This document shows, in pieces, positions 8,449 through 19,859 of a stretch of DNA of 64,000 nt (position 1 is the stretch's first letter; the number at the start of each line of letters is the position of its first letter). The notes beneath the pieces were generated by a model. That model saw nothing but the letters and a program-made list of their open reading frames with translations, searched no databases and was not told where the DNA came from. Both the position numbers and the translations under genes were made by a program. The DNA comes from Archangiaceae bacterium (GTDB lineage: Bacteria; Myxococcota; Myxococcia; Myxococcales; Myxococcaceae). The stretch covers positions 62,001 through 126,000 of the forward strand of contig JADJNS010000022.1 of assembly GCA_016714225.1 (NCBI GenBank). The letters run 5' to 3'.

Positions 8449-9418
8449 ATGGCCACCGATACCGACAAAGGCCTCGACGACATTCGTCGCGAGGTCATCG
8501 AATCGCGCAACCTGGTCATCAAGACCGACAACCTGCTGAAGAACCTGCATGCCGAGCTGAAGATCGTCGGCAAGCGGCAGGAAGATTTCGCCAAACGGCA
8601 GTGGATCTCGTCGGCGGTGACCTACGTCGGCTTTCTGCGCGCTGTGCATCGCCGGGGGAGTCTTCATCTCCAACGCCCGCGTCGGCGCCGTGGCGCAAGA
8701 TCGCGACCGGCTCGAGAAGCAGGTCGCCGAGCTCAACGCCCAGGTCGATCGGCTCAAGGGCGAGAGCCAGGTCGCCGCCGCAGCCGAGCAGCGCGCCGCC
8801 GAGGTCTACAAGCAGATGACCACGCTCGCCGGCGACGACCGGCTGCGCGCCATCGACGCGCTCGCCAAGCTCGACACCAGCAAGGTCTCGGTGTTCGCGC
8901 AGCGCGCGCTGCAAGATCGCTCCGCGCTGCTCCGCAAAGAGGTCGGCAGCGGCATGTTCGAGCGCGGCATGAAGTCGTACCACCGCAACGAGTTCGGGCC
9001 GGCCGCCGAAGAGCTGACCCGCTTTCTCGCCCTGGGCCCGCCCGAAGACGACGCCAACGACGCGACCTACGCGCTCGGCTACGCGCTCTTTCAGCTGAAG
9101 AAGTACGACCAGGCGCTGCCGGTGCTGCAGAAGTACGTCGGGGGCCCGAAGAACCTCAAGAACCGCGACTACGCGATGGTGATGACGGTTCAGCTCTACG
9201 ACGTGCTCAAGCAGCCCGACAAGGCGCTCGAGCTGAGCAAAGACGCGCTGCAGGCGTACCCCGACAGCCAGTTCGCGGGGCTGTTCCGCCGGCGCATCAG
9301 GGCAGCCGCCGAGGCCGAAAAGACCGCCGCACCGGGCACCGGGGCGCCGGCGCCTGCCGAAGCGAAGCCCGAGCCGAAGCCGATCACTCCCACCTCGGTC
9401 TCCCCCGCCAAGCCCTGA
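8449..9418 (+). CDS. Membrane-anchored coiled-coil/TPR protein, frameshifted in this read
   Basis: The locus starts at ATG 8449 (MATDTDKGLDDIRREVIES). About 60 cytoplasmic helical residues are followed by one transmembrane helix that straddles a frameshift near 8636: VTYVGF in the first frame joins LCIAGGVFIS in the next. After it come a coiled coil (DRDRLEKQVAELNAQVDRL) and TPR-like repeats (SYHRNEFGPAAEELTRFLAL, KKYDQALPVLQKYV). A Pro/Ala/Glu-rich tail ends at 9418. Removing one base near 8636 restores a single frame, so an indel error is likelier than decay. The layout resembles YbgF/CpoB-type periplasmic coiled-coil/TPR proteins but with a membrane anchor; no function is assigned. Confidence 0.7.
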
Positions 9419-9906
9419 TGGCTGCGGTGAAGCAGCCGCTCGACGCGCGTTATCGCCCTTTCCGCATCGCGGTGTGGGCGGTGTACTTCGTGGTGCTGCT
9501 GTTCTTCACCCTCAGCATCACGGTGAGCGTGATCAAGTCGGTGCTCGAGATGACGCCCGATCACCGCACCTCGGTCGTGGGCTCGAGCACGACCGACGAG
9601 TGCCTGGCCAAGGCCAAGGTGCTGTGGGTGCAGCTCGATACCCGGCGCAAGGCGATGAGCGACCAGGCCCAGGTGAGCGGCGTCGACGCCGACTATTGGA
9701 CGCAGTTTCGGGTGCAGTGGCTCAAAGATCACCGCGACGCCGAGGCCTCGTGCGCGGTCGATGCGCCGGGCCGCGAGAACCTGAACGCGATCTTCAAGCG
9801 GCTCGATCAGACGATGGATCTGTACACCACCCACGCCGTGCAGTTCGCCGGCGAGGTGGGGCCCACCGTCGACGCGCTCAAGTCGTCGCTCGGCGCGGCG
9901 CCCTGA
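9418..9906 (+). CDS. Small inner-membrane protein of unknown function
   Basis: A 162-residue protein whose ATG overlaps the preceding TGA by one base (TGATG). It has one N-terminal transmembrane helix (about residues 17-40, VWAVYFVVLLFFTLSITVSV) and a soluble helical domain with two cysteines (DECLAKAKVLW and AEASCAVDAPG) that could pair if periplasmic. It ends the gene run that begins at 7223. I do not recognise the family. Together with its neighbour it may form an inner-membrane module. Confidence 0.75.
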   Translation: MAAVKQPLDARYRPFRIAVWAVYFVVLLFFTLSITVSVIKSVLEMTPDHRTSVVGSSTTDECLAKAKVLWVQLDTRRKAMSDQAQVSGVDADYWTQFRVQWLKDHRDAEASCAVDAPGRENLNAIFKRLDQTMDLYTTHAVQFAGEVGPTVDALKSSLGAAP

Positions 9907-10364
9907 GCGGCTGACGGTTCTCGGGCGCGGCAGAAAGCGTCGAGCGCAGGCGCCGGGCAAACAGCGCTGCCCATGCCCGGCCGAAATCGCTGCCCCATGC
10001 CCTGGCCCTGACCCTGCGCGTGTCCACCCCTGGCCGGCCCCCCTTGAGCCTTGGCCTGACCTTGCCGGGCCAGCGCCCTTTGGAGCAGCGCTCGCCCGTT
10101 TCGATCGCTCTAAACGCCTGCGCTGTGGCATTCGGGCGCTGCAGAGGGGCGAAGGTGGTGCTGCCTCCCGGGGAGCAGATTTCGAGCGGGAGGTTCGAGG
10201 TGGCGGGGGCTGCCACGGTGAGTCGGTGCAGGGCCGTCAGTTCAGACGCGCCGACGGCCCGGCAGGGTCAGGCCAAAGTTCAGGGTTCTCGGCCAGGGGT
10301 CGGTGGGGGCGAGGGCAGGGCTTGGACCCCAGGTCAGGGGTGGACCCCAGGGCCTGCGAGGGAG
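9907..10364. repeat. 458-bp convergent intergenic region rich in inverted repeats
   Basis: No convincing gene was seen between two converging genes. The region contains a 21-bp imperfect inverted repeat with one mismatch (10051-10071 and 10256-10276, core TTGGCCTGACC), separated by 184 bp. A shorter outer pair (ACCCCTGGCCG near 10026 against GGCCAGGGGTCGG near 10290) fits the same fold. An 11-bp direct repeat, TGGACCCCAGG, lies at 10323 and 10341. The G/C-rich arms could form a long hairpin that ends transcription from both sides, or be a degenerate intergenic repeat element. Confidence 0.5.
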
Positions 10365-12110
10365 TCAGGGCGCCGGCGTGCTCTTGGCGCGGTCGGGCAC
10401 GGCCACCGAGTAGTAGCCCTTCTCGTCGCAGACCGCCTCGCCCACCAGCAGCGCCGAGGCGAGGCCCTCGACCGAGCTGACCCGGTAGAAGCGCACCACC
10501 GCGTTCGCCACCGGAGCGCCGGTGCTGTACGGCTGGCCCGCGTCGAGGTCGACCCCGCCGTCGGGCAGGTTGACGACGTCGAGGGTGTTGGGGCGCACCG
10601 AGACCGTGCCGCTCACGGTGCGCGCCGCCGACAGCACGACCTCGCCGAGCTCGAGCGCACTGCCGGCGTCGAAGAAATCGCCGCTCACCCGCACGATGCG
10701 CGACTTGCGCGGCAGCAGGCCGTCGGCCGGCGCGTAGTCGAGCTGGTAGCGCGCGGGGTCGAGCGAGAGGTGGTACTGCCCATCGAAGTCGGTGGTCGCG
10801 CTGATGGGCTCGATCGGCAGCGGGCCGCTGGTCGGGTCTTCGAGCGACGCGAGCGCGGTGGCGGTGACCCGCACCCCGAACGCCGCCTGGCCGTTGGGCT
10901 GCGTCACCCGCCCGGTGATCTGCAGCCGCGGCGGGCAGGTGAACTCGGTCTTCGGCGCGAGCGGGCTGCCCGAGAGCAGGCTGGGCAGCTGCTCATACAG
11001 CCCGGCGCTCACCTTGATCTCCATGATGCCCGAGGCGTTTCCCGCGGGAGGAACCGCGGTCATCAGGTACTGCTCGTCGCGCTCGCTGGGCAGCAGGTCG
11101 ACCGAGAACACCCCGTGCTCGTCGGTCACCACGGTGCGGCTCTTGAAGACGCCGTCGCCGTTCACCTTGCCTTCGAACTTCACCGTCGCCGAGGCGATCG
11201 GCCGGCCATCGCTGCCCAGCAGCGTGCCGGTCAGCGCGGGCAGCTTGTCGCCGAACTCGCCCAGCTCGAGCACGCCCAGGGTCGACTGCGAGACGGGCAC
11301 CGGGCTCACCACGAAGGTCTTGCTGGGCACCAGCAGCGTGCTGTCGCGCGGCGATGCCACCAGGGCGATCGACGACGAGAACGCGGCCGCCGGGTCGAGG
11401 TGCAGGGTGAAGTCGCCGCTGCTCGAGACCAGTGAGATCTGCGAGAGCGGGGTGCCGTTGACCGTCTCGAACGCCTGAATCGACATGCCCGGCTGCGTGA
11501 CCAGCACTGGCTTGCTGGTCTTCACCAGCCGCCCGTTGACGGTGATCACGTCGTTGACGCTCTTGAAGGTGAACGAGGCGCCCGAGAGCCTGCCTGGCCC
11601 CGAGTTGATCTGGGTGGTCTGGTACGGCACCGACACGTCGTTGGCGCGCGCGGTCACCGAGTACGAGCCCGCCCCGATGAACATCTGGTAGGCGCTGGTG
11701 TCGGGCAGCACCACGGTAGAGAAGTGGCGGAACAGGCCCTGAATCAGATCGCTCTGGCCGTTGGCGGTGATGGTGACGCCGCCGTTGTAGTCGACCGGCC
11801 CGCCCAGCTCGGGGGCGTTGCGCTGCAGCCGGCCCGACAGGGTGAGCGGCCCGCGCAGGCTCAGGTTCATCACCGCCGACGCGCCGCCCATCGCCGAGAC
11901 GTCGAAGTCTTGCGGGTGCAGCGAGGTGTTGTCGCCGGTGACCTCGATGTAGAGGTTCGAGCCCGGGTCGCCGCAGCCGTCCTGGAAGCAGACCTGCGCC
12001 CCGGGGCAGTCGCTGTCGAGCACGCAGTCGGGCGGGCGGAACCCCACGTGACCGTCTGCCGCGCACCCGCCGAGCGCCACCGCCACCAGGCTGAGAATCG
12101 CGGCTCTCAT
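10365..12110 (-). CDS. Lipoprotein with carboxypeptidase-regulatory-like repeats
   Basis: A 581-residue secreted lipoprotein. The signal peptide ends in a lipobox (ALGG-C), followed by a Cys-rich motif (DCVLDSDCPGAQVCFQDGCG) common in myxobacterial lipoproteins. The rest consists of beta-sandwich modules of the carboxypeptidase-regulatory or transthyretin-like kind, seen as repeats such as GRPIASATVKFEGKVNGDG and GRVTQPNGQAAFGVRVTATA. The ATG at 12110 overlaps the upstream stop as ATGA and was preferred over an ATG three codons earlier. Probably an outer-membrane surface protein, co-expressed with the lipoprotein before it. Function is unknown. Confidence 0.85.
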   Translation of the reverse strand: MRAAILSLVAVALGGCAADGHVGFRPPDCVLDSDCPGAQVCFQDGCGDPGSNLYIEVTGDNTSLHPQDFDVSAMGGASAVMNLSLRGPLTLSGRLQRNAPELGGPVDYNGGVTITANGQSDLIQGLFRHFSTVVLPDTSAYQMFIGAGSYSVTARANDVSVPYQTTQINSGPGRLSGASFTFKSVNDVITVNGRLVKTSKPVLVTQPGMSIQAFETVNGTPLSQISLVSSSGDFTLHLDPAAAFSSSIALVASPRDSTLLVPSKTFVVSPVPVSQSTLGVLELGEFGDKLPALTGTLLGSDGRPIASATVKFEGKVNGDGVFKSRTVVTDEHGVFSVDLLPSERDEQYLMTAVPPAGNASGIMEIKVSAGLYEQLPSLLSGSPLAPKTEFTCPPRLQITGRVTQPNGQAAFGVRVTATALASLEDPTSGPLPIEPISATTDFDGQYHLSLDPARYQLDYAPADGLLPRKSRIVRVSGDFFDAGSALELGEVVLSAARTVSGTVSVRPNTLDVVNLPDGGVDLDAGQPYSTGAPVANAVVRFYRVSSVEGLASALLVGEAVCDEKGYYSVAVPDRAKSTPAP

Positions 12111-12685
12111 GGAAAGCACGGGTTACGGGTGGTGTTGACGATCCACGTGTACGAGTCGATGTAGCTCTGATCCAAGGTGGTGCCGCTGTCGGCAAACGGG
12201 ACGATCCGTGGCTGGGCGGTGACCTTGTCGCCCTCTATCTTGAGCTCTCCATCGGCCACCAGCAGCTCGAGCTGCCGCGCGGTGCCGGTCTGCGCGAGGT
12301 CGGTGACCTGGAACAGCAGCGAAGACGCGGTGATCGACCGGCGCACCACGCCCGCGGGCTCGACGATCGACTGGTCGATCTGCATCGAGCCACGCGTGCC
12401 GTCGTCTTTGTAGACCGACCAGCGCACGCGAATGGAGTCTTCGACATCGCTGTCTTCGACCACCGCCTCGACCGTGGGCGCCTTGCAGCTGGGGTCGAGG
12501 CTGAACTCGAACAGCCGGGCGGGGTGGGTGGTCGTCGGCACGATGCGCGGAGGCCGGTTCTTCACCGGAGGCACAACGGGCAACGGGTCGTCATTCTGGG
12601 GCAGCACGCAGGCGCTCAAGGCAAAGGCTGCCCAAAGCAACCCCCCGGCCACCGCGCTGCTCCCGAATTTCGACCCCTTGGCCAT
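12107..12685 (-). CDS. Putative lipoprotein
   Basis: A 192-residue protein with a long signal peptide ending in ALSA-C, a classical lipobox. The mature part is Pro-rich at first (NDDPLPVVPPVKNRPPRIVP), then a compact beta-rich domain with cysteines in LDPSCKAP and RNPCFP. It starts just upstream of the sigma-54 activator's end and overlaps the next lipoprotein as ATGA, so the two form a pair. No family is recognised. Confidence 0.8.
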   Translation of the reverse strand: MAKGSKFGSSAVAGGLLWAAFALSACVLPQNDDPLPVVPPVKNRPPRIVPTTTHPARLFEFSLDPSCKAPTVEAVVEDSDVEDSIRVRWSVYKDDGTRGSMQIDQSIVEPAGVVRRSITASSLLFQVTDLAQTGTARQLELLVADGELKIEGDKVTAQPRIVPFADSGTTLDQSYIDSYTWIVNTTRNPCFP

Positions 12686-12715
12686 GTCAGATCTCTTTCC
12701 TTCACGCCTTACACG

Positions 12716-14599
12716 TCACGCTTCATCGAACTCGGGGTCTGGAGCGAGCACCTTGCCGGTCTTCTCGGCCTCGAGCTTCTCGAGGTGGCGGAAGATGGTG
12801 CGTGGGTCGACGCCGAGGTCCTTCGCGGTCTTGGTGCGGTTGCCGTTGTTCCGCTCGAGCACCTCGTTGATGTACCGCTTCTGGAACTCTTCCTTCGCCA
12901 TCGCGAGCGGCATGATGGGGTCGAGGTTCTCGGGGCGCAGGTCGAGATCTTCGGGCGTGAGCAGCGGCTTGTCGGCGAGCACCACCGCCTTCTTGAGCCG
13001 GTTCTCGAGCTCGCGAATGTTGCCCGGCCAGCCGTACTTCTTCATCGCCACCGTGCACGAGGGGGTGAAGCCCTTGGCCCTGCCGTTGAACTCGCGCGCG
13101 TACTTGCTGATGAAGAACTTGGCGAGCACCAGAATGTCGTCGCCGCGCTCGCGCAGCGGCGGCAGCTTCAAGGTCACCACGTTGATGCGGAAGTAGAGGT
13201 CTTCGCGAAAGGCGTTCTTCTTCACCTCTTCTTCGAGGTTCTTGTTGGTGGCGCAGACCACCCGAATGTCGACCGCCTCGCCGCGGTTGTCGCCGACCTT
13301 GTAGACGACCTTCTCTTGCAGGGCGCGCAGCAGCTTCACCTGCAGCTGCAGCGGCATCTCGCCGATCTCGTCGAGAAACAGGGTGCCACCGATCGCCGCC
13401 TGGAACTTGCCCGGCTTGGTGGCCACCGCGCCGGTGAAGGCGCCCTTCACGTGCCCGAACAGCTCGCTCTCGAGCAGGTTCTCGGGAATCGCGCCGCAGT
13501 TGATGGTGACGAACGGGCCCTTCACGCGCGGGCTGCGCCGGTGAATCTCGCGGGCGATCAGCTCTTTGCCGGTACCGGTCTCGCCGGTGATCAGCACCGA
13601 GATGTCGGTGGGCGAGATCTTGTCGACCCGCTTGTAGACCTCGCGCATCGCCTGCGCCGAGCCCACGATGTCGCCGTACTGCTGATCTTCGAGCTTCTTC
13701 TTCAGCTCGACGTTGTCGAGCTTGAGCTCGCTGACCAGAATCGCGTTCTGCAGCAGCAGCGAGGCCTGCGACGCGAAGATGGTGAGGGTGTCGAGGCTCT
13801 TCTGCTCGAAGCGGTTCACCAGCCGGTCGTTGCCCAGGTAGATGAGCCCGAACACCTCGCCCTTGTGGCTCAAGGGCGCGCACATCACCGAGAGCAGCTT
13901 CAGGTTCACCACGCTCTCCGAGGCGTTGAACTCGGGGTCGTCGAGCGCGTCAGAGATGATCAGCGCCTTCTGGGTGCGCACCACCTTGGCGACGATCGAG
14001 TCCGACACCCGCTCGACCGCGTCTTCGATGTTCTCGCGCGAGAGGTTGCGGGCCACCTTCACCCGCAGCTGGTTCGACTCCATCAAGATGAGAAAGCCCT
14101 TGTCGGCGCGGGTGATGTCGATCACCTCGTCCATCAGGCCCTCGAGCAGCTTGTCGAGCTCGTAGGTGCCGAGCAGGCGCTCGCTGAACACGGTGAGGCG
14201 CTTGAGCGCGGCCATCTCGCGGTTCACCGTGCCGGGCTGCTCGACCGTCGCCGCGTCGGGGTTCTGCGAGATGCTGTCGCGGTTGCCCCCGCGGGCCAGC
14301 GCGGGCGCGGCCAGCGGCGCCGAGCCGGTGCCGAAGGTGAGCTCTGACGAGCCGACCTGAATCACGTCGTTGGTGGTCAGCACCGCCTCAGCCCGCTTCT
14401 TGCCGTTCACCAGGAAGTCGGTGCCGCCGCCGACCTGGTAGTCCTTCCCGTCGAACATGATGTGCAGCGCGCTCTCGGGCACCCGCTCGTCTTCGAGCTG
14501 CACGTCGTTGTCGCTGCCGCGGCCGATGCTGGTGATGCGCTTGAGCAGCGCCACCGTGCGCGTCTTCCCGTCGGGGGTCTTCACCATCAAGTTCGCCAT
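12716..14599 (-). CDS. Sigma-54-dependent activator with FHA and GAF sensor domains
   Basis: A 627-residue enhancer-binding protein. Residues 20-95 form an FHA phosphothreonine-binding domain (TSIGRGSDNDVQLED). A GAF-type domain follows at about 140-300. The AAA+ domain has Walker A GETGTGKELIA (about 336), the sigma-54 contact loop GAFTGA (about 385) and Walker B GTLFLDEIGEM. A Fis-type helix-turn-helix lies near the end (NRTKTAKDLGVDPRTIFRHL). All key motifs are intact, so it should drive sigma-54 promoters. FHA-containing activators are a myxobacterial speciality that links Ser/Thr kinases to transcription. The Pkn4-like kinase encoded close upstream on the same strand is a plausible but unproven partner. 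Confidence 0.95.
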   Translation of the reverse strand: MANLMVKTPDGKTRTVALLKRITSIGRGSDNDVQLEDERVPESALHIMFDGKDYQVGGGTDFLVNGKKRAEAVLTTNDVIQVGSSELTFGTGSAPLAAPALARGGNRDSISQNPDAATVEQPGTVNREMAALKRLTVFSERLLGTYELDKLLEGLMDEVIDITRADKGFLILMESNQLRVKVARNLSRENIEDAVERVSDSIVAKVVRTQKALIISDALDDPEFNASESVVNLKLLSVMCAPLSHKGEVFGLIYLGNDRLVNRFEQKSLDTLTIFASQASLLLQNAILVSELKLDNVELKKKLEDQQYGDIVGSAQAMREVYKRVDKISPTDISVLITGETGTGKELIAREIHRRSPRVKGPFVTINCGAIPENLLESELFGHVKGAFTGAVATKPGKFQAAIGGTLFLDEIGEMPLQLQVKLLRALQEKVVYKVGDNRGEAVDIRVVCATNKNLEEEVKKNAFREDLYFRINVVTLKLPPLRERGDDILVLAKFFISKYAREFNGRAKGFTPSCTVAMKKYGWPGNIRELENRLKKAVVLADKPLLTPEDLDLRPENLDPIMPLAMAKEEFQKRYINEVLERNNGNRTKTAKDLGVDPRTIFRHLEKLEAEKTGKVLAPDPEFDEA

Positions 14600-14625
14600 G
14601 CGTGCTCCTCAAGAGCTGCTGAAGA

Positions 14626-15587
14626 TCAAAACTGAAATCCGAAGCCCACTCCGGCGCCGCCGGGCAGGGGGTAGAGGTTGAAGGTCGGCTTGAGCCCCTC
14701 GTCCTTCGAGGGGGTGAGCACGTCAGAGGCGCGCTGGCTCTGGAAGGTGACCACCTCGCTCTTGTGGTGCCAGAGCGCGTCGATGATGCCGAGCACCGCC
14801 ACCGCGTAGAACGCCCGCCCTGGCCGCACTTCGCGATGTTCCGCCAGGCATCGCGCCGGCGCGAGTTCGCGGGGATCTTTCGCATCGTGAACGGGAAATT
14901 GCCGTTCTGATCGCCGGCGTACGGCACGTCGGGATGATGGTGACCTTGTCGTAGGCGTCTCGATCGCGAAGTAGGCTGATCAGCCGGGTGGCGCCAGCAC
15001 CGCCTCGGTCACCGCGAACACCACGCCCCACTCGGTGCGGTTCTGCGGGAACTGGCCGACCCCGAACGGCGCGAAGTTGGGCAGCAGCGAGCGCTTCTCG
15101 ATCACCTTCACCTGCACGTTGCGCGACAGCTCGTCGAGGCGCTTGCGCTCGTCGTCTTCGCGCTTCTTGCGCCGCTCGGCCTCGGCGGCGTCGCGGCGCG
15201 CCTGCTCTTCGCGTATCGCGATCTGCTGGCGAATCATGTTGAGCGCGTCGGCGTTCTTCTTCTTCACCTCTTCGAACAGCTTGATCGCCGGCGGCGGCAC
15301 CGCGAACGGGTCGAGCACGTAGTCGGGGTTCAAGCGCAAGAGCTGCAGGAAGTGCTGCTCGGCGGCGGGCGCGTCGCCCAGGTTGAACGCCGAGAGGCCG
15401 GCGTACTTGTGCAGCTCAACCCGCTGGGCCTCGGTGAAGTTCGACAGCCCCATCGCGTCGCGGGCGCGGGCCAGGGCCGGCTGGTAGTTGCCGGCGTTGA
15501 AGATGGCCGCACCGTCTCGAGCTCGCGGTCCGGCACGATCTGCGCGAGGCGGCCGTGGAGCACCAGAGGCCAGCACGACGGCTCGCA

Positions 15588-15588
<1 letters not shown>
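14626..15588 (-). CDS. Membrane protein with TPR-like and Glu/Arg-rich segments, multiply frameshifted
   Basis: One gene appears broken into at least three frames. The first part (from ATG 15588, MRAVVLAS) leads into NAGNYQPALARARDAMGL and NLGDAPAAEQHFLQLLRLNP, which are TPR-like, then a charged helix (REEQARRDAAEAERRKKRED). The middle (14830-14990) only makes sense when frames are switched, giving DVPYAGDQNGNFPFTMRKI. The end (AFYAVAVLGIIDALWHHKSE and PLPGGAGVGFGFQF) is hydrophobic and looks like an outer-membrane or DUF5683-like C-terminus. The start overlaps the stop of the kinase gene by one base. Frameshifts here are denser than anywhere else in the window, which suggests poor sequence rather than a dead gene. 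Confidence 0.6.
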
Positions 15589-17423
<1,835 letters not shown>

Positions 17424-17433
17424 GTTGCTCCTT

Positions 17434-18515
17434 CTAGTCCCCGAAACAGATGCCCATGCTCTTGGCGAAGCGAACGTCGTCACCGCGGGGGTCGACGCGC
17501 CGCTCCTTCTTCGACTCGGACAGGGGCACGGCGCGATCCGCGCTGCGCAGCGCGACCATGTGGTCCCACTGCCCGTCGCGGATCAGGTCGAGCACCTTGC
17601 AGCCGTAGCGGGTGGCGAGCAGGCGGTCGGCCGCGGTCGGTGCGCCGCCGCGCTGCAGGTGGCCCAGCACGGTGACGCGAATCTCGGCGTCGCAGTGCGC
17701 CGCGATCGCGTCGGCGGCCACCTTGCCGGCGCCGCCGAGCCGCACCACTCCGCGGCCGGGCACCTGGTGAGCCTGCTCGAGCACCGAGAGCGAGCCCCCG
17801 ACCGGAAAAGCGCCCTCGGAGCAGGCGATGATCGAGAAGCTGCGCTTGCGGGTGCCGCGGCTCTTGATCTTCTCGATGATCGGCTCGACCCGGTAGGGAA
17901 GCTCGGGGAGCAGAATCACGTCGGCGCCGCCGGCCAGCCCCGACTCGAGGGTCAGGAAGCCGGCGTTGCGACCCATGATCTCGACCACCATCACCCGGTC
18001 GTGAGACTCGGCGGTGGTGTGCAGCCGGTCGATGGCCTCGGTGACGATCATCCGCGCGGTGTCGAAGCCGAAGGTCTGGTCGGTGCCCGACAGGTCGTTG
18101 TCGATCGTCTTCGGGCAGCCGACCACCCGCATCCCCAGCGCGCCCAGCTTGTGGGCGATCGACAGCGTGCCGTCGCCGCCGATGGCGATCAGGCCGTCGA
18201 GCTTCAGGTCTTTGTAGATCTTGAGCGCGTCGGCCGAGTGGTCGCGCTCCACCCACTTCCCGGTTTCCTTCTTCGCGTACTGAAACGGGTTCGCCTTGTT
18301 CGAGGTGCCGAAAATGGTGCCGCCTTCGGGCAGGATCCCGCGCGCGTGTCGGCCATGGTCAGCGGGCGCGCACCTTCGTTCGACCAGGCCCTGTACCCGT
18401 TCTCGATCCCCACGAACTCATGGCCGAATTCATGAATGCCACGCTTCACTACCCCTCGAATGAGCGGGTTGAGCCCCGGGCAGTCGCCCCCGCCTGTCAG
18501 AACTCCCAAACGCAC
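17434..18515 (-). CDS. pfkA: 6-phosphofructokinase, one frameshift
   Basis: Converts fructose 6-phosphate to fructose 1,6-bisphosphate. The locus starts at GTG 18515 (RLGVLTGGGDCPGLNPLIRG) and reads through NEGARPLTMADTR. A shift near 18345 restores a frame through WVERDHSADALKIYKDLKLD. Motifs are IAIGGDGTLS, PKTIDNDLSGTDQTFGFDTA, EIMGRNAGFL and GHLQRGGAPTA. Gly in GGDG is the residue of ATP-using enzymes. Lys in PKTIDND is shared with PPi-type and actinobacterial-type enzymes, so this belongs to the mixed class. The Pkn4-like kinase gene follows within 10 bp. The length of about 360 aa is normal once the shift is repaired. Confidence 0.9.
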
Positions 18516-18606
18516 GAACTGCCTCCAAGAGCGGCAAATACGTCAGACCGCGGCCGGCAGACTATGACGTCCGCGCCCTGGAAAACAGGCCATTGCGACG
18601 GAGAAG

Positions 18607-19129
18607 TCAGCCCTTTTGGGGTGCAGTGCGACGCCGGCGACTGATCTGGTCCAAGAGGTCGGACAATAGGCGCAACGTCGAAACAGGGGCTTGGCCATCG
18701 GGCGTCACGCCGGCGGGCGCGACAGAGGTAGAGGTGTCGGCCGCGGCAGAAACCTTCGGCGCCACCGCCTGAACGATCTGAAACAGCTCGGCGAGCCGCT
18801 CGCGAATCAGGTCGCTGTCGGGGCGCTTCTCGAGCGCCTTGCGGTAGAGCGCGATGGCCGCGGCGTAGTCGCCGCGCGCGGCGAGCGCCTCGGCGCTCTG
18901 AATCGAGTTGGTGGGCTGAGCGGCCTGCTCGGGCGGCACGCGAGTCTTCGCGCTGGTCAGCTCCATCGGCTGCAGGTTCTCGCGGATGCGCTGCAGCTTC
19001 CGCCAGCGCCCTCGTCGCTCGGGAAGGCGGCGCGATCGGCTGGTAGAGCGCGAGCGCCGCGGACAGCTCTCCGCGGCGCACCGCGCGGTCGGCCCGCTGC
19101 TCTGCCTCGGTTCGTTCGTCGGGGCTCAC
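18607..19129 (-). CDS. TPR-like protein, one frameshift
   Basis: Starts at GTG 19129 (SPDERTEAEQRADRAVRRG), with helical repeat SAALALYQPIA. A break near 19028 is followed by GRWRKLQRIRENLQPMEL, then a TPR unit (AEALAARGDYAAAIALYRKA) and a Ser/Thr/Ala-rich tail ending RRRTAPQKG. Repaired length is about 174 residues. There is no signal peptide, so it is probably cytoplasmic. It diverges from the gene at 19166 across only 36 bp. Function is unknown. Confidence 0.6.
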
Positions 19130-19165
19130 GAAGGCTTTCGTTCGAAGGCTATATCGTCTGCCGCG

Positions 19166-19829
19166 ATGATGGGTGCTTCATTGGGCGTGCTGGTGCTGCT
19201 CGCGGCGGTCGACCTGCTGGGGCCGCAGGTGCGCCAGGAGAACTTCACCCTGCGCCCGCCCAAGGGCTTTCGCATGGCGCGGCTCGACCTGTTCCGCTCG
19301 AGCCGGGTGGGGGCGATCGCCGGCTGCCAAGGCGCGCCGCCCGGCGGCTCGCGCCGACCTGGTCGACACCGACGGCGAAGACGCGGCGGCGCTGCTGATC
19401 TCGGTGGTCGACGAGCCGTTCAAGTCGAGCGCCGGGGCGCGCGACGAGCTGGCGACGGCGGTGGCGCGTCACTTCACCAACGAGCTGGGGCTCAAGTTCG
19501 CGCTCGACCGGGTCGAGCTGGTGCCGGGGGCCTTCGCCCGCGTCGAGGTGGTGGGCTCGGTGCGCGAAGGCAGCCAGCTGCGGCAGATCGTGGTCGCCGC
19601 CTGCCCCGGCGAAGTGAAGCACCCGGTGGTGATCTTCTCTCGTGCCGGCGGGCGGCTCCGAGGCGCTCGCAGAAGGTCGTTCGCGCCTCGCTCGACAGCG
19701 TTCGCAGCGACGCCCCGTCGGGCGCGCCACCTCGCGGACGCTGGCCTGGGCGGTGCTCGCGCTGGTCGCCTCGCCGCTGATCGCGTCGATGGGGTTCTGG
19801 GGAGGCGCAAGGGCAGGGGGCGGCAGTGA
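19166..19829 (+). CDS. Putative membrane protein of unknown function, multiply frameshifted
   Basis: Begins with two in-frame ATGs (19166, 19169) and a signal-like segment (ASLGVLVLLAAVDLLGPQV). The main domain is spread over frames that change near 19340 and again near 19650-19720: TLRPPKGFRMARLDLFRS, then DLVDTDGEDAAALLISVVDE, LELVPGAF-like strands and GEVKHPVVIFS. A C-terminal transmembrane helix is visible in a third frame (LAWAVLALVASPLIASMGFW). It looks like a real conserved secreted protein anchored at its C-terminus, read through several indels. The end position is approximate. Confidence 0.45.
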
Positions 19830-19859
19830 CGTTCGTGGCGCTCTCGAGAACCGTCCCAC

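Noticed and set aside
12524..14347. A 607-codon open frame on the plus strand opposite the sigma-54 activator
   Set aside because: The minus-strand protein has complete FHA, GAF, AAA+ and HTH motifs; the plus frame has none.
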